The notes below the pieces were generated by a model. That model was not told the origin of the DNA. It saw nothing but the letters and a program-made list of their open reading frames with translations, and did no database searches. Both the position numbers and the translations under genes were made by a program. A stretch of 64,000 nt of DNA from an uncultured Bacteroidaceae bacterium (lineage in GTDB: Bacteria > Bacteroidota > Bacteroidia > Bacteroidales > Bacteroidaceae), in contig CALULY010000005.1 in NCBI GenBank assembly GCA_944321635.1, positions 62,001-126,000 on the forward strand, read 5' to 3'. Below are positions 1 through 8,216 of the stretch, one piece after another; the stretch's first letter is position 1, and each line of letters starts with the position of its first letter.

Positions 1-84
1 CTCAGTGTCGCATGGGACGATCTGGTAGATACCGAAGCCGACGGCCGGCATCACCACTCCGTTGTTAAGTCTCACTGTCTTCAT
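1..84 (-). CDS. Aldo/keto reductase, N-terminal fragment (cut by window edge)
   Basis: On the minus strand an ATG at 84 opens a frame that runs off the left edge after 28 residues. It begins MKTVRLNNGVVMPAVGFG, followed by IYQI, which is the first beta-strand and glycine-rich turn typical of aldo/keto reductases (NADPH-dependent carbonyl reductases with a TIM-barrel fold). An in-frame ATG lies 7 codons upstream (105), but the start at 84 fits family N-termini better. The catalytic Tyr/Lys/His lie outside the window. The gene is transcribed divergently from the AraC-type regulator at 219, which may control it. Short, but the motif is characteristic. Confidence 0.75.
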   Translation of the reverse strand, partial: MKTVRLNNGVVMPAVGFGIYQIVPCDTE

Positions 85-109
85 GTCCGTATTACCTTTT
101 GTCATGCCG

Positions 110-117
110 CAAATGTA
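110..117 (-). promoter_or_regulatory. -7 promoter box for the aldo/keto reductase gene
   Basis: The minus strand reads TACATTTG, matching the Bacteroidales -7 consensus TAnnTTTG, 25 bp upstream of the ATG at 84. No clear -33 element is seen. Confidence 0.5.
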
Positions 118-182
118 GCATGGCGCGCAAGGCAGGGTGTTATGCCAATTGGCGTAAGATTTTCACTTTTCGTGGATTAGTC

Positions 183-190
183 TAACTTTG
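183..190 (+). promoter_or_regulatory. -7 promoter box for the AraC-family regulator
   Basis: TAACTTTG matches the Bacteroidales TAnnTTTG -7 box, with a T-rich stretch at about 160-170 where the -33 element is expected, and lies 28 bp before the ATG at 219. The interval 118-182 between the two divergent promoters is a natural place for a shared operator. Confidence 0.55.
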
Positions 191-218
191 CGGCCGACGG
201 CATCGATACACTGGGGAC

Positions 219-1037
219 ATGGCAACAGGCATAAACGACGGATTGGCGTTCATCGACGGCATAGGCGACATTGATTTCAGCAGCGGCACAGGCGACGTCC
301 TGCACCTGCTCTGCACGGCGGGAGGGATGAGTTTCATGTTCCAGGACGTGCGATACAATGTCGGGCGCGGCGACTACGCCATCATCACCAACACAGGCCT
401 CGTGACGGGGGCGGCGGCATCGCACGATTTCGACGGCATAGTGATGCGCTTGTCCGAGACCTACGTCGCCTCGCTGGCGTTGCGCAGCAACTACGGGGTC
501 ACAGGACACCTCTCCCTGCTGCAAAACCCGGTGATGAAGTTGTCCGGGCATGACTTCAATGTCTGCCTGGATGCCATGCGCAACCTCAGGGCAAGGTTGG
601 CAGACGACGGGCACATCTTCCGCGAAGAGATGTTGCAACACTTGCTGATGGCGCACATACTCGACCTATACGACATCCACGCCAGGAGCCATGCCCACGC
701 CAAAGTGCCGCAACGCGCTGCCGAACTGATGGAGCGGTTCATCAGGCTGCTCTACGGCGGCGAACACTTGCGATGCCGCGACCTGTCACACTACGCCTCA
801 CTGCTGTGCATCACGCCGCATTACCTGACGGAAATAAGCAAAAAAGCCAGCGGCAAGCCTGCCACCTACTGGATAGGCCGCTTCACGCTGCACGAAGTCA
901 CAAAGTTGCTCACACGGAAAGAGATGCCGCTGTCGGAAGTGGCGGAACGACTTAACTTCGCCTCGTTGTCCTACTTCAGCCGCTACGTGCAAAAACACCT
1001 CGGGATGCCGCCATCAGCATTCCGCAACCGCAAGTGA
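219..1037 (+). CDS. AraC-family transcriptional regulator
   Basis: This 272-residue protein has an N-terminal cupin-like sensing region (about residues 1-165) and a C-terminal AraC-type double helix-turn-helix (about 175-272). The second HTH is clear: PLSEVAERLNFASLSYFSRY followed by VQKHLGMPPSAFRNR, the usual AraC signature. Such proteins bind promoter DNA and respond to a small ligand or stress signal. It is divergent from an aldo/keto reductase with about 130 bp between starts, a layout often seen where an AraC regulator controls an oxidoreductase (inference). The downstream gene at 1082-1846 is convergent. The ligand cannot be predicted. Confidence 0.9.
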   Translation: MATGINDGLAFIDGIGDIDFSSGTGDVLHLLCTAGGMSFMFQDVRYNVGRGDYAIITNTGLVTGAAASHDFDGIVMRLSETYVASLALRSNYGVTGHLSLLQNPVMKLSGHDFNVCLDAMRNLRARLADDGHIFREEMLQHLLMAHILDLYDIHARSHAHAKVPQRAAELMERFIRLLYGGEHLRCRDLSHYASLLCITPHYLTEISKKASGKPATYWIGRFTLHEVTKLLTRKEMPLSEVAERLNFASLSYFSRYVQKHLGMPPSAFRNRK

Positions 1038-1081
1038 CACGCCACACGGCAGGCACGTCAGATGATACAGCCCCGCCCCGC

Positions 1082-1846
1082 TCACTCAAAAAGCAACTCC
1101 ACGAAGTCAAACATCGACCACACCGTGTCATTGAGACGCTTGAAGTTGTCCTTGTTTTCCCGCCGCGCGTGCCGGGCTGGCTTGGGGATGACGTTGAGCG
1201 TCGAACTGCGCCTCCATATATATTGGTCGATGGGCGGCTCGTCGGGCAGGTTGCGCGCCACCTTGTCCCAACCGACCTTGGAGCGGCCGCAGACGAAACT
1301 GACATTGACATAGCGTGCCACGAGCGTGATGGCGTACTCCTGGAACCAATCATAGTCATCTGTCCTGCGCCACGGCAAGAGACTGTTCTCCAGCATCAGA
1401 CGCACGACGGCATCACCACGCGAGTCAAGGAAACGAAGTGCCGCCTCAATGTCGGCATCATAGCGGATGCGGCCATGGGCAGCGACCGCCGCGCCCCCGT
1501 CACCCTGCCTCACACGGAAATCAAACAGGCGCACCCCGAGCGCATACTGCTCCTCGATGCCAAGTGTCTGGCAGCGGTTGCGCCTCTCGACCACCCCAGG
1601 CGAGCCGTTGAGCGGTGCAGCGTACGTAAGACTGTTGTGTGACGCCAGTTTGACCGGGACGGCACGCACGGTGTCCCCCTTGGTCATCCTGGCACGGACG
1701 CGCCCCAGGCGCACAGGCCTCGGGCGAATCGTGTCGGCATCGCACGCGGCAGCACAAACATCCGCCCCCGAGGCAAACGCCATTGACACGAAGAAAGAGA
1801 AAAACAGCAAAAACAGCACTTTTGATTCAAACCCAGCCCTTAGCAT
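1082..1846 (-). CDS. Secreted PI-PLC X-domain-like phosphodiesterase
   Basis: 254 residues. A hydrophobic N-terminus (about residues 10-26, ending near SMAFASG) looks like a signal peptide. From about residue 65 it matches phosphatidylinositol-specific phospholipase C X domains: the block ASHNSLTY carries the first catalytic His, then QTLGIEEQYALGVRLFDFRV and AHGRIRYD with the second catalytic His, and later LMLEN. These enzymes cleave phosphoinositides or related glycerophosphodiesters by acid/base catalysis with two histidines. Export suggests action on outer-membrane, host or dietary lipids (inference). It is convergent with the AraC gene, ending 44 bp from it, and appears monocistronic. 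Family assignment is good; substrate unknown. Confidence 0.75.
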   Translation of the reverse strand: MLRAGFESKVLFLLFFSFFVSMAFASGADVCAAACDADTIRPRPVRLGRVRARMTKGDTVRAVPVKLASHNSLTYAAPLNGSPGVVERRNRCQTLGIEEQYALGVRLFDFRVRQGDGGAAVAAHGRIRYDADIEAALRFLDSRGDAVVRLMLENSLLPWRRTDDYDWFQEYAITLVARYVNVSFVCGRSKVGWDKVARNLPDEPPIDQYIWRRSSTLNVIPKPARHARRENKDNFKRLNDTVWSMFDFVELLFE

Positions 1847-2018
1847 ATCCTTTTGTTTTGTCCTAACCGCCGCAATGTAGGCATTTCAACACTCACACCA
1901 AGTTAAGAAAACATATAAACTGTTGCATTTGCCTGCGCACCACGCACCAGCCACGCGCCGAGTGACAGTTAAATGAGGATAAATGATTGCCAAAAACTTT
2001 TATTCCACCCGATTACAT

Positions 2019-2026
2019 TATCTTTG
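2019..2026 (+). promoter_or_regulatory. -7 promoter box for the lipoprotein/SPOR operon
   Basis: TATCTTTG matches the TAnnTTTG -7 consensus, 21 bp before the ATG at 2047. A T-rich run at 1998-2001 sits where the -33 element is expected. Its position downstream of the earliest in-frame ATG (1987) supports starting the lipoprotein at 2047. Confidence 0.6.
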
Positions 2027-2046
2027 CGCACACAGATTACGCTCTT

Positions 2047-2484
2047 ATGAAGACGATTGCACAAACGGCATCACGGCTACTGGCCACCGCAGCCACGGCA
2101 GCGGCACTCATCGCCATGGCCGCGTGCGGCGACGGGACGGAGAACGACCTGCGCGACAAGTGGAAGATGGAACGCTACACATTCGCCGACGGCGGCACGA
2201 TGGAGGTTGACAGCGTGTTCCTCAACTTCATGAAAGGCAGCACGTCCGTCATTTTCGCCTGCGGCAGCACCCCCTACTACACCATGTACGGGGGCTACCG
2301 TCTCTGGTCGGATTCCATCGGGATGGAACTCATCGCCGAGACCGACGACGCCAAGCGTGCCGAGTACTTTGACCGCTACCTCGGCTGGGGGAGCTTTGAA
2401 GCGAAATTCAGGATAAGGACGCTCACATCCGGCACTCTCGAGCTGGAGAAAGGCGACACCATCATGCATCTGACCAAATACTAA
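2047..2484 (+). CDS. Small lipoprotein, lipocalin-like
   Basis: 145 residues. The start at 2047 is preferred over an ATG at 1987 because it yields a clean lipoprotein signal (MKTIAQTAS..., hydrophobic stretch, AMAAC lipobox with Cys about residue 24) and lies just downstream of a promoter. The mature part, beginning GDGTENDLRDKWKMERYTF, has alternating beta-strand character and the W-x-hydrophobic opening seen in small Bacteroidota lipocalin-like lipoproteins. The function is unknown. It probably forms an operon with the SPOR lipoprotein 15 bp downstream. Confidence 0.75.
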   Translation: MKTIAQTASRLLATAATAAALIAMAACGDGTENDLRDKWKMERYTFADGGTMEVDSVFLNFMKGSTSVIFACGSTPYYTMYGGYRLWSDSIGMELIAETDDAKRAEYFDRYLGWGSFEAKFRIRTLTSGTLELEKGDTIMHLTKY

Positions 2485-2499
2485 CAAAACGATAAAGCA

Positions 2500-3021
2500 A
2501 TGAAAAAGACAGTTTATCTCTGCGCCGCCCTCTGCGCCGCGCTGGCATTGACCGGTTGCAAATCGAGTGAAAGCGCCTACAAGAAAGCCTACGAGAAAGC
2601 CAAACAACAGGAACTCGCCGAAGCCGAGTTGCAAAAGGACGACGATGTGACCGTCATCGAGACCACCGAGCCCGAGACTGTCACGACCACCCCGGCACAG
2701 CCCGTGCAGAAACAGACATCGCCAGCCGCGCCGGACAGACAAGAGAAAGTGGAGGTCGTGGGCGACGGCACGCTCAACAAATACAGCGTCGTGTGCGGCA
2801 GCTTCGGATTGAAGGCAAACGCCGAGTCGTTGAAAAACAGGATGACTGCTGACGGCTACAACGCCCTTGTCGTCTTCAACCCGGAAATAGCGATGTACCG
2901 CGTCATCACCGCCACATTCGCCACGAGGGAGGAAGCCGCAGCGTCGAGAGACCAACTCAAGACCCGCTATCCCGACAACAAGGACTTCCAGGGAGCATGG
3001 CTGCTCATCAAAGCCGAGTGA
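2500..3021 (+). CDS. SPOR-domain lipoprotein
   Basis: 173 residues. A lipoprotein signal (MKKTVYLCAALCAALALTGC, Cys 20) is followed by a charged, helix-prone linker (about 22-85, Lys/Glu-rich then Thr/Pro-rich) and a C-terminal SPOR domain (about 92-172: YSVVCGSFGLKANAESLKNR, then YRVITATFATREEAAASRDQ). SPOR domains bind septal peptidoglycan glycan strands stripped of stem peptides, so the protein probably sits in the periplasm at division or remodelling sites. It is 15 bp after the lipoprotein at 2047 and is followed by a strong terminator. Domain call is confident; cellular role is inferred. Confidence 0.85.
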   Translation: MKKTVYLCAALCAALALTGCKSSESAYKKAYEKAKQQELAEAELQKDDDVTVIETTEPETVTTTPAQPVQKQTSPAAPDRQEKVEVVGDGTLNKYSVVCGSFGLKANAESLKNRMTADGYNALVVFNPEIAMYRVITATFATREEAAASRDQLKTRYPDNKDFQGAWLLIKAE

Positions 3022-3050
3022 GCCGCGACCGGGACAGACGGACAGACAGG

Positions 3051-3080
3051 AAAGGCAGTGCGCATCCGCACTGCCTTTTT
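3051..3080 (+). terminator. Rho-independent terminator
   Basis: Perfect 9-bp stem GGCAGTGCG (3054-3062) / CGCACTGCC (3067-3075), extended by AAA/TTT, loop of 4, then a T-run to 3080. It ends the lipoprotein/SPOR operon. Confidence 0.9.
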
Positions 3081-3125
3081 AGCACCCTGCCGCGACCGGT
3101 CAGGAGGCTGCCGCAGCGATGTCTT

Positions 3126-3188
3126 TTGTAAGTGCGACTTACAAGGGTTGTAAGTGGCATTTACAAAGATTGTAAGTCCGACTTACAA
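3126..3188. repeat. Array of three 19-bp palindromes, 22-bp period (array A)
   Basis: Three units of TTGTAAGTnnnACTTACAA occur at 3126-3144, 3148-3166 and 3170-3188, each 8-3-8 and nearly perfectly palindromic, with 3-bp spacers. The second unit has one substitution (ATTTACAA). The array lies between convergent genes, just after the terminator. The same unit and period recur at 20296-20358 and 43163-43203. Confidence 0.9.
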
Positions 3189-3264
3189 AGCACCCTGCCC
3201 GCGCGGCTCGCCGAGATGGCCGCCGTAGGCCCGCAGGGCATTGCATGAGATGAGGGAAACAACG

Positions 3265-4431
3265 TCAGACACGCACGTCCTTGAGCTCGATGCGGAACAC
3301 CGTGCCCTTGCCAAGCTCCGAGGATTTGACGAAGATGCGCCCCTTGTGGTAGTCCTTGATGATGCGCCTCGAGAGCGAAAGCCCCAGACCCCAACCCCGT
3401 TTTTTGGTCGTGTAACCAGGGGTGAAGACTGTCTTGAAGCGTGATTTGGGGATGCCCTTGCCGTTGTCGGCCACCTCGACCCAGACCTTGCCGTCCGCCT
3501 TGCCGTGCGTGAGGGTTATCTTGCCGGTGCCGTCCATGGCATCGGCGGCGTTCTTGCAAAGATTCTCGATGACCCATTCAAAAAGCGGATGGCTGACCAA
3601 CGCCTTGACATGGTGCGGCGGGGGCAGGCACTCGACGGTTATTTTGTTGGATATTCGGCGCGAGATGTAGGCAGCCCGTCCAGCAATGATTTCGGTGATG
3701 TCGCACACCTCGAGCTCGGGTTCCGACCCTATCTTCGAAAATCTGTCCACGACCGTCCTGAGCACCTCGATGTCTTTGCCCATCTCGGCGACAGCCTCAT
3801 CGCCGGGATGCTGCTCGGCCATCAACTCCTGCCACGCCATGAGTGAGGAGATGGGGGTGCCGAGCTGGTGGGCAGTCTCCTTGGAGAGGCCGACCCAGAC
3901 GCGGTTTTGCTCGGTCTTCTTCATGTTGGCGAGCAGGAGCGCGGCTATGGCGACGAATATCACGACCACGCCAAGCTGCACGTAGGGGTACATGGCCAGA
4001 CGCCTCAGCAGCAACGAGTCGTCGTAGTAGACGTCCACAAACTGCCCATGGTCAACATTGCCTTGGCTGTCATTGAGGTAGAAGCGGATGTTTTTGCCGC
4101 CGGCGCATATCCTGGCGACCTGCCTGTGCAACGACGCGAGCGAGTCCTTGCGGCCGAGGTCGAGGTTGCGCCAGTCCTGCACCATGCCGTCACCGTCCAG
4201 GACGACGACGGGGATGGTGTTGTTGCCGTTCAACACTTTCAAGACGAGGGTCATGTCCGCGTTTGAGTCGGCATTGCTCATGATTTGCATCGCGCTGGCC
4301 CATATCTCCATCTTCTTGCGTTCCTCCTCCTTCATGTCGTCGATCAGGAATTGCGAGACGATCAACGATGCCAGGGCGATGACGACGGCGATGCAGACTA
4401 TGACGATTTTCATCCTGCCCGATTTGTCCAT
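3265..4431 (-). CDS. Membrane sensor histidine kinase
   Basis: 388 residues. Two transmembrane segments (about 7-28 and 150-170) flank a periplasmic sensing region of about 120 residues. The dimerisation helix has SKETAHQLGTPISS with the phospho-accepting His near residue 188. The ATPase domain has an N-box (ENLCKNAADAMDG, about 290), G1 (DNGKGIP) and G2 (GWGLGLSLSRRI, about 347). It autophosphorylates and passes phosphate to a response regulator. No response regulator lies nearby, so it is an orphan kinase in this window. The variant His motif with Gln-Leu-Gly-Thr-Pro is common in Bacteroidota kinases. It lies 111 bp downstream of the pspC-like gene, same strand. Confidence 0.9.
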   Translation of the reverse strand: MDKSGRMKIVIVCIAVVIALASLIVSQFLIDDMKEEERKKMEIWASAMQIMSNADSNADMTLVLKVLNGNNTIPVVVLDGDGMVQDWRNLDLGRKDSLASLHRQVARICAGGKNIRFYLNDSQGNVDHGQFVDVYYDDSLLLRRLAMYPYVQLGVVVIFVAIAALLLANMKKTEQNRVWVGLSKETAHQLGTPISSLMAWQELMAEQHPGDEAVAEMGKDIEVLRTVVDRFSKIGSEPELEVCDITEIIAGRAAYISRRISNKITVECLPPPHHVKALVSHPLFEWVIENLCKNAADAMDGTGKITLTHGKADGKVWVEVADNGKGIPKSRFKTVFTPGYTTKKRGWGLGLSLSRRIIKDYHKGRIFVKSSELGKGTVFRIELKDVRV

Positions 4432-4542
4432 AATGCGTGTCAGTGTTGATGTTCCAATGACTATATAACGCGGAACGGGCGGTTTTATTACACGCCACGC
4501 CCCGAGCCACCTCTGCCGCGCACCGTGGAGGGCGGATGAAGG

Positions 4543-4728
4543 TCAGTCCTCAGGCATGACAAGCCAAAGGATGAGGTAGACCACGCCTCCCGAAAAGACT
4601 GTGAAGAATGTGAGCAACACCCACGCCACACGGACTGCCGTGGGGTCCCATCCGAGGTATTCGGCTATGCCGCCGCACACTCCTCCGATCATCCTGTCGC
4701 TTGAGCGGGTTAGTCGTTTGTTGTTCAT
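4543..4728 (-). CDS. PspC-domain small membrane protein
   Basis: 61 residues. The start at 4728 (MNNKRLTRSSDRMIGGVCGG) is chosen because longer frames overlap the upstream serine dehydratase and add an atypical N-terminus. The PspC core GGVCGGIAEYLGWDPTAVRV is followed by one hydrophobic segment (about 33-58) ending in LWLVMPED. PspC-type proteins sit in the inner membrane and in proteobacteria take part in the phage-shock response; the role in Bacteroidota is unclear. It starts 31 bp after sdaA and is probably co-transcribed. Confidence 0.85.
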   Translation of the reverse strand: MNNKRLTRSSDRMIGGVCGGIAEYLGWDPTAVRVAWVLLTFFTVFSGGVVYLILWLVMPED

Positions 4729-4759
4729 ATATGGCAATTGCGAATGTTCGGTCAGCGTC

Positions 4760-5968
4760 TCACTCCATCTGCTCGTAGTCCTTGGCAAGTCCGCCCTGGC
4801 TCGTCTCCTTGTAGACGGAGGGGAGGTCGCTGCCCGTCTCCTTCATCACTTGCAGCACCTTGTCGTAGGACACGCGGTGGCCGCCATCGGTGAAGGATGA
4901 ATAGATGTTGGCATCCAACGCCCTGGCCGCAGCATAGGCGTTCCGCTCGATGCACGGGATTTGCACCATGCCGCACACCGGGTCGCAAGTCATCCCGAGG
5001 TGGTGCTCAAGCCCCATCTCGGCGGCATACTCCACTTGCGCCGGGCTGCCACCAAACAGTTGGTTGGCGGCGGCGGCGGCCATCGCGCAAGCCACGCCGA
5101 CCTCCGCCTGGCAACCCGCCTCGGCACCGGATATGGAGGCGTTGGCCTTTGCTATGTTGCCCACCAGCCCCGCCGTGGCAAGGGCACGGATGATGCGTGC
5201 GTCCGAGAATTCCCTTGTCTCCTGCAGATGGTAGAGCACCGACGGCACCACCCCGCAAGAGCCACAGGTGGGGGCGGTGACAATCTTGCCGCCCGATGCG
5301 TTTTCCTCGCTCACGGCAAGGGCGTAGGCGAAGACCAGACCGCGGGATTGCAGTGACTGCTTGTAGCCACGGGCTTTTATGAAGTAGGTGCTGGCCTTGC
5401 GACGCAGGTTCAATGGCCCGGGCAAAACGCCCTCGTTGTCCAACCCACGGCGGACGGACGCCCTCATCACGCGCCACACCTCGGCGAGATAGTCCCACAC
5501 ATCGCTGTCCTCGCACTCCTTGACATACTCCCAATAGCTCTTGCCCGTGCGCTCGCACCAGTGGAGGATGTCGGTCATGTGGGTCATCGGGTAGTCGGCG
5601 TTGCTCTTCTCCAGATAGTCGTTGCCGTCCGACAACGCCCCGCCGCCGACGCTGTAGACCGTCCACGCGTCGGTCTCAAAGCCCGCCTCGTCGAGCGACT
5701 TCAAGGTCATCGCGTTGGGATGGAAGGGCAAAAAGGTCTCGGGACTCCACACTATCGCCACTTTCCCAGCCTGCGACAGGACATCCTGCACGGCCTTGTC
5801 GGTCAAGTGCCCCTTGCCTGTCGCCGCGAGGCTGCCGTAGAGCGTCACCACGAAATTGTGGCACTCGGGATGGCGTGCCATGAACATCTCCGCCGCCCGC
5901 CGCGGCCCCATCGTGTGGCTGCTTGACGGGCCGTAGCCTATCTTATAAATCTCCTTGATTGATTCCAT
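4760..5968 (-). CDS. sdaA: L-serine ammonia-lyase (iron-sulfur L-serine dehydratase)
   Basis: 402 residues, single-chain type. The N-terminal domain has the signature IGYGPSSSHTMGPRRAA. The C-terminal catalytic domain carries conserved Cys motifs APTCGSCGVVPSVLYHL, SGAEAGCQAEVGVACAMAAA and DPVCGMVQIPCIERNAYAAA, which supply ligands to the 4Fe-4S cluster. It converts L-serine to pyruvate and ammonia without PLP in the cytoplasm, feeding amino-acid catabolism. It lies 33 bp downstream of the ABC exporter gene on the same strand with no terminator visible between them, so read-through is likely. Length and motifs match the family. Confidence 0.95.
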   Translation of the reverse strand: MESIKEIYKIGYGPSSSHTMGPRRAAEMFMARHPECHNFVVTLYGSLAATGKGHLTDKAVQDVLSQAGKVAIVWSPETFLPFHPNAMTLKSLDEAGFETDAWTVYSVGGGALSDGNDYLEKSNADYPMTHMTDILHWCERTGKSYWEYVKECEDSDVWDYLAEVWRVMRASVRRGLDNEGVLPGPLNLRRKASTYFIKARGYKQSLQSRGLVFAYALAVSEENASGGKIVTAPTCGSCGVVPSVLYHLQETREFSDARIIRALATAGLVGNIAKANASISGAEAGCQAEVGVACAMAAAAANQLFGGSPAQVEYAAEMGLEHHLGMTCDPVCGMVQIPCIERNAYAAARALDANIYSSFTDGGHRVSYDKVLQVMKETGSDLPSVYKETSQGGLAKDYEQME

Positions 5969-6001
5969 GTCCCATATGTTTTTGCCGTGCGCCGCACGCC
6001 G

Positions 6002-7831
6002 TCAGAACGACTGCATGTCGCACAGGCGTTTGTAGTAACCGTTCAATGCTATCAACTCCTCGTGCCTGCCACGCTCGACAATGCGCCCCTCGTGCAGGAC
6101 ACAGATCTCGTCGGCGTTGCGTATCGTGGACAAACGGTGGGCGATGGCGATGGTCGTGCGGCTCTTCATCAGCTTCTCGAGCGCATCCTGCACCATCCTC
6201 TCCGACTCCGTGTCGAGGGCGGATGTGGCCTCGTCGAGGATCAGGATGGGTGGGTTCTTCAGGATGGCGCGCGCTATGCTAATCCTCTGGCGTTGCCCGC
6301 CCGACAGCTTGCCGCCCCGGTCGCCTATGTAAGTCTGGTAGCCGTGCTCGGTCTCCATGATGAAGTCGTGCGCATTGGCTATCTTGGCCGCAGCCACCAC
6401 TTCCTCCATCGTCGCGCTCTCGACCCCGAAGGTGATGTTGTTGTAGAACGTGTCGTTGAACAGGATGGCTTCCTGGTTGACATTCCCCATCAAGGCCCGC
6501 AGGTCACGCAACGCGACGTCCCGCACGTCAACGCCATCGATGGTGACAGACCCGCTGTCCACGTCGCGGAAGCGCGGTATCAAGTCCACCAGCGTCGATT
6601 TTCCCGAACCCGACTGCCCGACGAGGGCGATGGTCTGTCCCTTGCGTATCGTCAGGTTGATGCCATCAAGCACCTTGCGGGAATCATAGCTGAACGAGAC
6701 ATCATGGAACTCAACTTTGTCATTGAACGCGTCCAACTTGACCGGATTGGCCTTCTCCGTGAGATTGTTCTCCGCCTTGAGGATGGCATCGACGCGCTCC
6801 ATCGACGCGAGCCCCTTGGGTATGTTGTACCCGGCCTTGGTGAATTCCTTCAGCGGGTTTATCAGGCTGTAAAGTATCACAAGGTAGAAGATGAACGAAC
6901 TCGCATCGACCATCGACGTCTCATTGAGTATCAGCGTGCCGCCAAACCAGAGCACCGCCACGATGAGCACCGTGCCAAGGAATTCGCTCACCGGGTGGGC
7001 AAGCTGCTGGCGCATCGCAACGCGCCCGATGATGCTGCGGTAGGAGTTGTTGGTCGCGACAAAACGGTCCTTGATCTTCTGCTGAGCGTTGAAAGCCATT
7101 ATGACCCGCAGCCCGCCAAGTGTCTCGTCAACCTCTGACATGATGTCGCTCCAGCGTCCTTGCGCCTCAAGGGACGACCGCTTGAGCTGCCTGCCGACCT
7201 TGCCCATAATCCACCCCATGAACGGAAGCACGACGAGGGTGAACAACGTAAGCTGCCAGCTGATCGCGATAAGTGTAGCGAAATAGGAGATGATGAGGAT
7301 TGGATTCTTGAACAACATGTCAAGCGAGCTCATGATGGAATTCTCCACCTCCTGCACATCACCACTTATCCTCGCCACGATGTCCCCCTTGCGCTCGTTG
7401 GAGAAGAAGCTCAACGGCAACGAAAGTATCTTGTCAAACAGCGTGACACGCATATCCCTGACGATGCCGGTGCGCATCGGCACCAGGCAGGCAGATGAAA
7501 AGTAGTAGCAGCCCGTCTTCATGAACGTCATCACAATGAGGAAAACGCCCAGGAGCAACAGCGTCAAGCTCGGCCCATGGTCGGTGATGAGACCCGTGAC
7601 GAAGTAGTAGAAGTTGTTGATCGCCCAATCCTTGAGGCTCACATCGTCACTGTACTCCATGTAGACATAGACACTGTTGTCCAACTTGAACAGGATCTGA
7701 AGGATGGGGATTATGAGGGAAAACGAAAAGATGTTCAACAATGCAGTCAGGATGTTGAAAAGCACTGTCAGGAACAGATATTTCTTGTAGGGCGGGACAA
7801 ACCGCCGCAAGACCTTGATAAACTCTCTCAT
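6002..7831 (-). CDS. ABC exporter, fused permease-ATPase (MsbA-like)
   Basis: 609 residues. An N-terminal six-helix transmembrane domain (about 1-345) is fused to a nucleotide-binding domain with Walker A GQSGSGKSTL, signature LSGGQRQR, Walker B ILILDEATSALD and the switch His in IAIAHRLST. It belongs to the homodimeric B-subfamily exporters that include the lipid A flippase MsbA and multidrug exporters. Bacteroidota usually carry one such gene of this length as a candidate MsbA, but the substrate cannot be proved from sequence. It has its own promoter (7858-7865) and may be co-transcribed with sdaA. Confidence 0.9.
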   Translation of the reverse strand: MREFIKVLRRFVPPYKKYLFLTVLFNILTALLNIFSFSLIIPILQILFKLDNSVYVYMEYSDDVSLKDWAINNFYYFVTGLITDHGPSLTLLLLGVFLIVMTFMKTGCYYFSSACLVPMRTGIVRDMRVTLFDKILSLPLSFFSNERKGDIVARISGDVQEVENSIMSSLDMLFKNPILIISYFATLIAISWQLTLFTLVVLPFMGWIMGKVGRQLKRSSLEAQGRWSDIMSEVDETLGGLRVIMAFNAQQKIKDRFVATNNSYRSIIGRVAMRQQLAHPVSEFLGTVLIVAVLWFGGTLILNETSMVDASSFIFYLVILYSLINPLKEFTKAGYNIPKGLASMERVDAILKAENNLTEKANPVKLDAFNDKVEFHDVSFSYDSRKVLDGINLTIRKGQTIALVGQSGSGKSTLVDLIPRFRDVDSGSVTIDGVDVRDVALRDLRALMGNVNQEAILFNDTFYNNITFGVESATMEEVVAAAKIANAHDFIMETEHGYQTYIGDRGGKLSGGQRQRISIARAILKNPPILILDEATSALDTESERMVQDALEKLMKSRTTIAIAHRLSTIRNADEICVLHEGRIVERGRHEELIALNGYYKRLCDMQSF

Positions 7832-7857
7832 TGCTTGGCACTTCTATTAACCGAGGG

Positions 7858-7865
7858 CAAAGATA
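7858..7865 (-). promoter_or_regulatory. -7 promoter box for the ABC exporter gene
   Basis: The minus strand reads TATCTTTG, an exact TAnnTTTG match, 26 bp upstream of the ATG at 7831. Confidence 0.55.
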
Positions 7866-7992
7866 TGGATAAAAGGGCAAACAACGGCGGTAGTGATTGA
7901 AAAGTCCACCGCGCCCGACACTTCACTCCCGATGGCCGCACCCAGCCATGCGCTGCAAAAAGCCGCCACGGGCGGAAGGAAAGTTTGTTTTC

Positions 7993-8060
7993 AGGTTAAA
8001 TCCATATATTTTCAACCTAAAACTACATAAACTTAACCTGCAACTATATGTTTTTAACCT
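7993..8060. repeat. AT-rich repeat array, 21-bp period (array D)
   Basis: The pentamer AACCT recurs at 8014-8018, 8035-8039 and 8056-8060, an exact 21-bp period, with loosely similar A/T-rich sequence between (ACATAAACTT, ATATGTTTTT). An inverted AGGTT at 7993 makes the left end an imperfect palindrome. The array sits in the 385-bp gene-free gap between the ABC exporter and tRNA-Leu and is much more AT-rich than its surroundings. The rest of the gap holds only the two flanking promoters. Confidence 0.65.
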
Positions 8061-8167
8061 AAAAACAAACATTCCTCCCCCCGCCCTCACGTTTTCACAT
8101 CATCACGGCCGCCAGTGTCAAGCCAAGGCAACGGCACGCCATGACGGGCAAAAACGGGAAGGGGGGC

Positions 8168-8197
8168 TTGCAATTCGGCAACAAATGACTACCTTTG
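8168..8197 (+). promoter_or_regulatory. Promoter of the tRNA-Leu gene
   Basis: TTG at 8168-8170 and TACCTTTG at 8190-8197 match the Bacteroidales -33/-7 elements with a 19-bp spacer. The tRNA begins 19 bp after the -7 box. Confidence 0.7.
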
Positions 8198-8216
8198 CGC
8201 CACTTCCGAGGACGAA

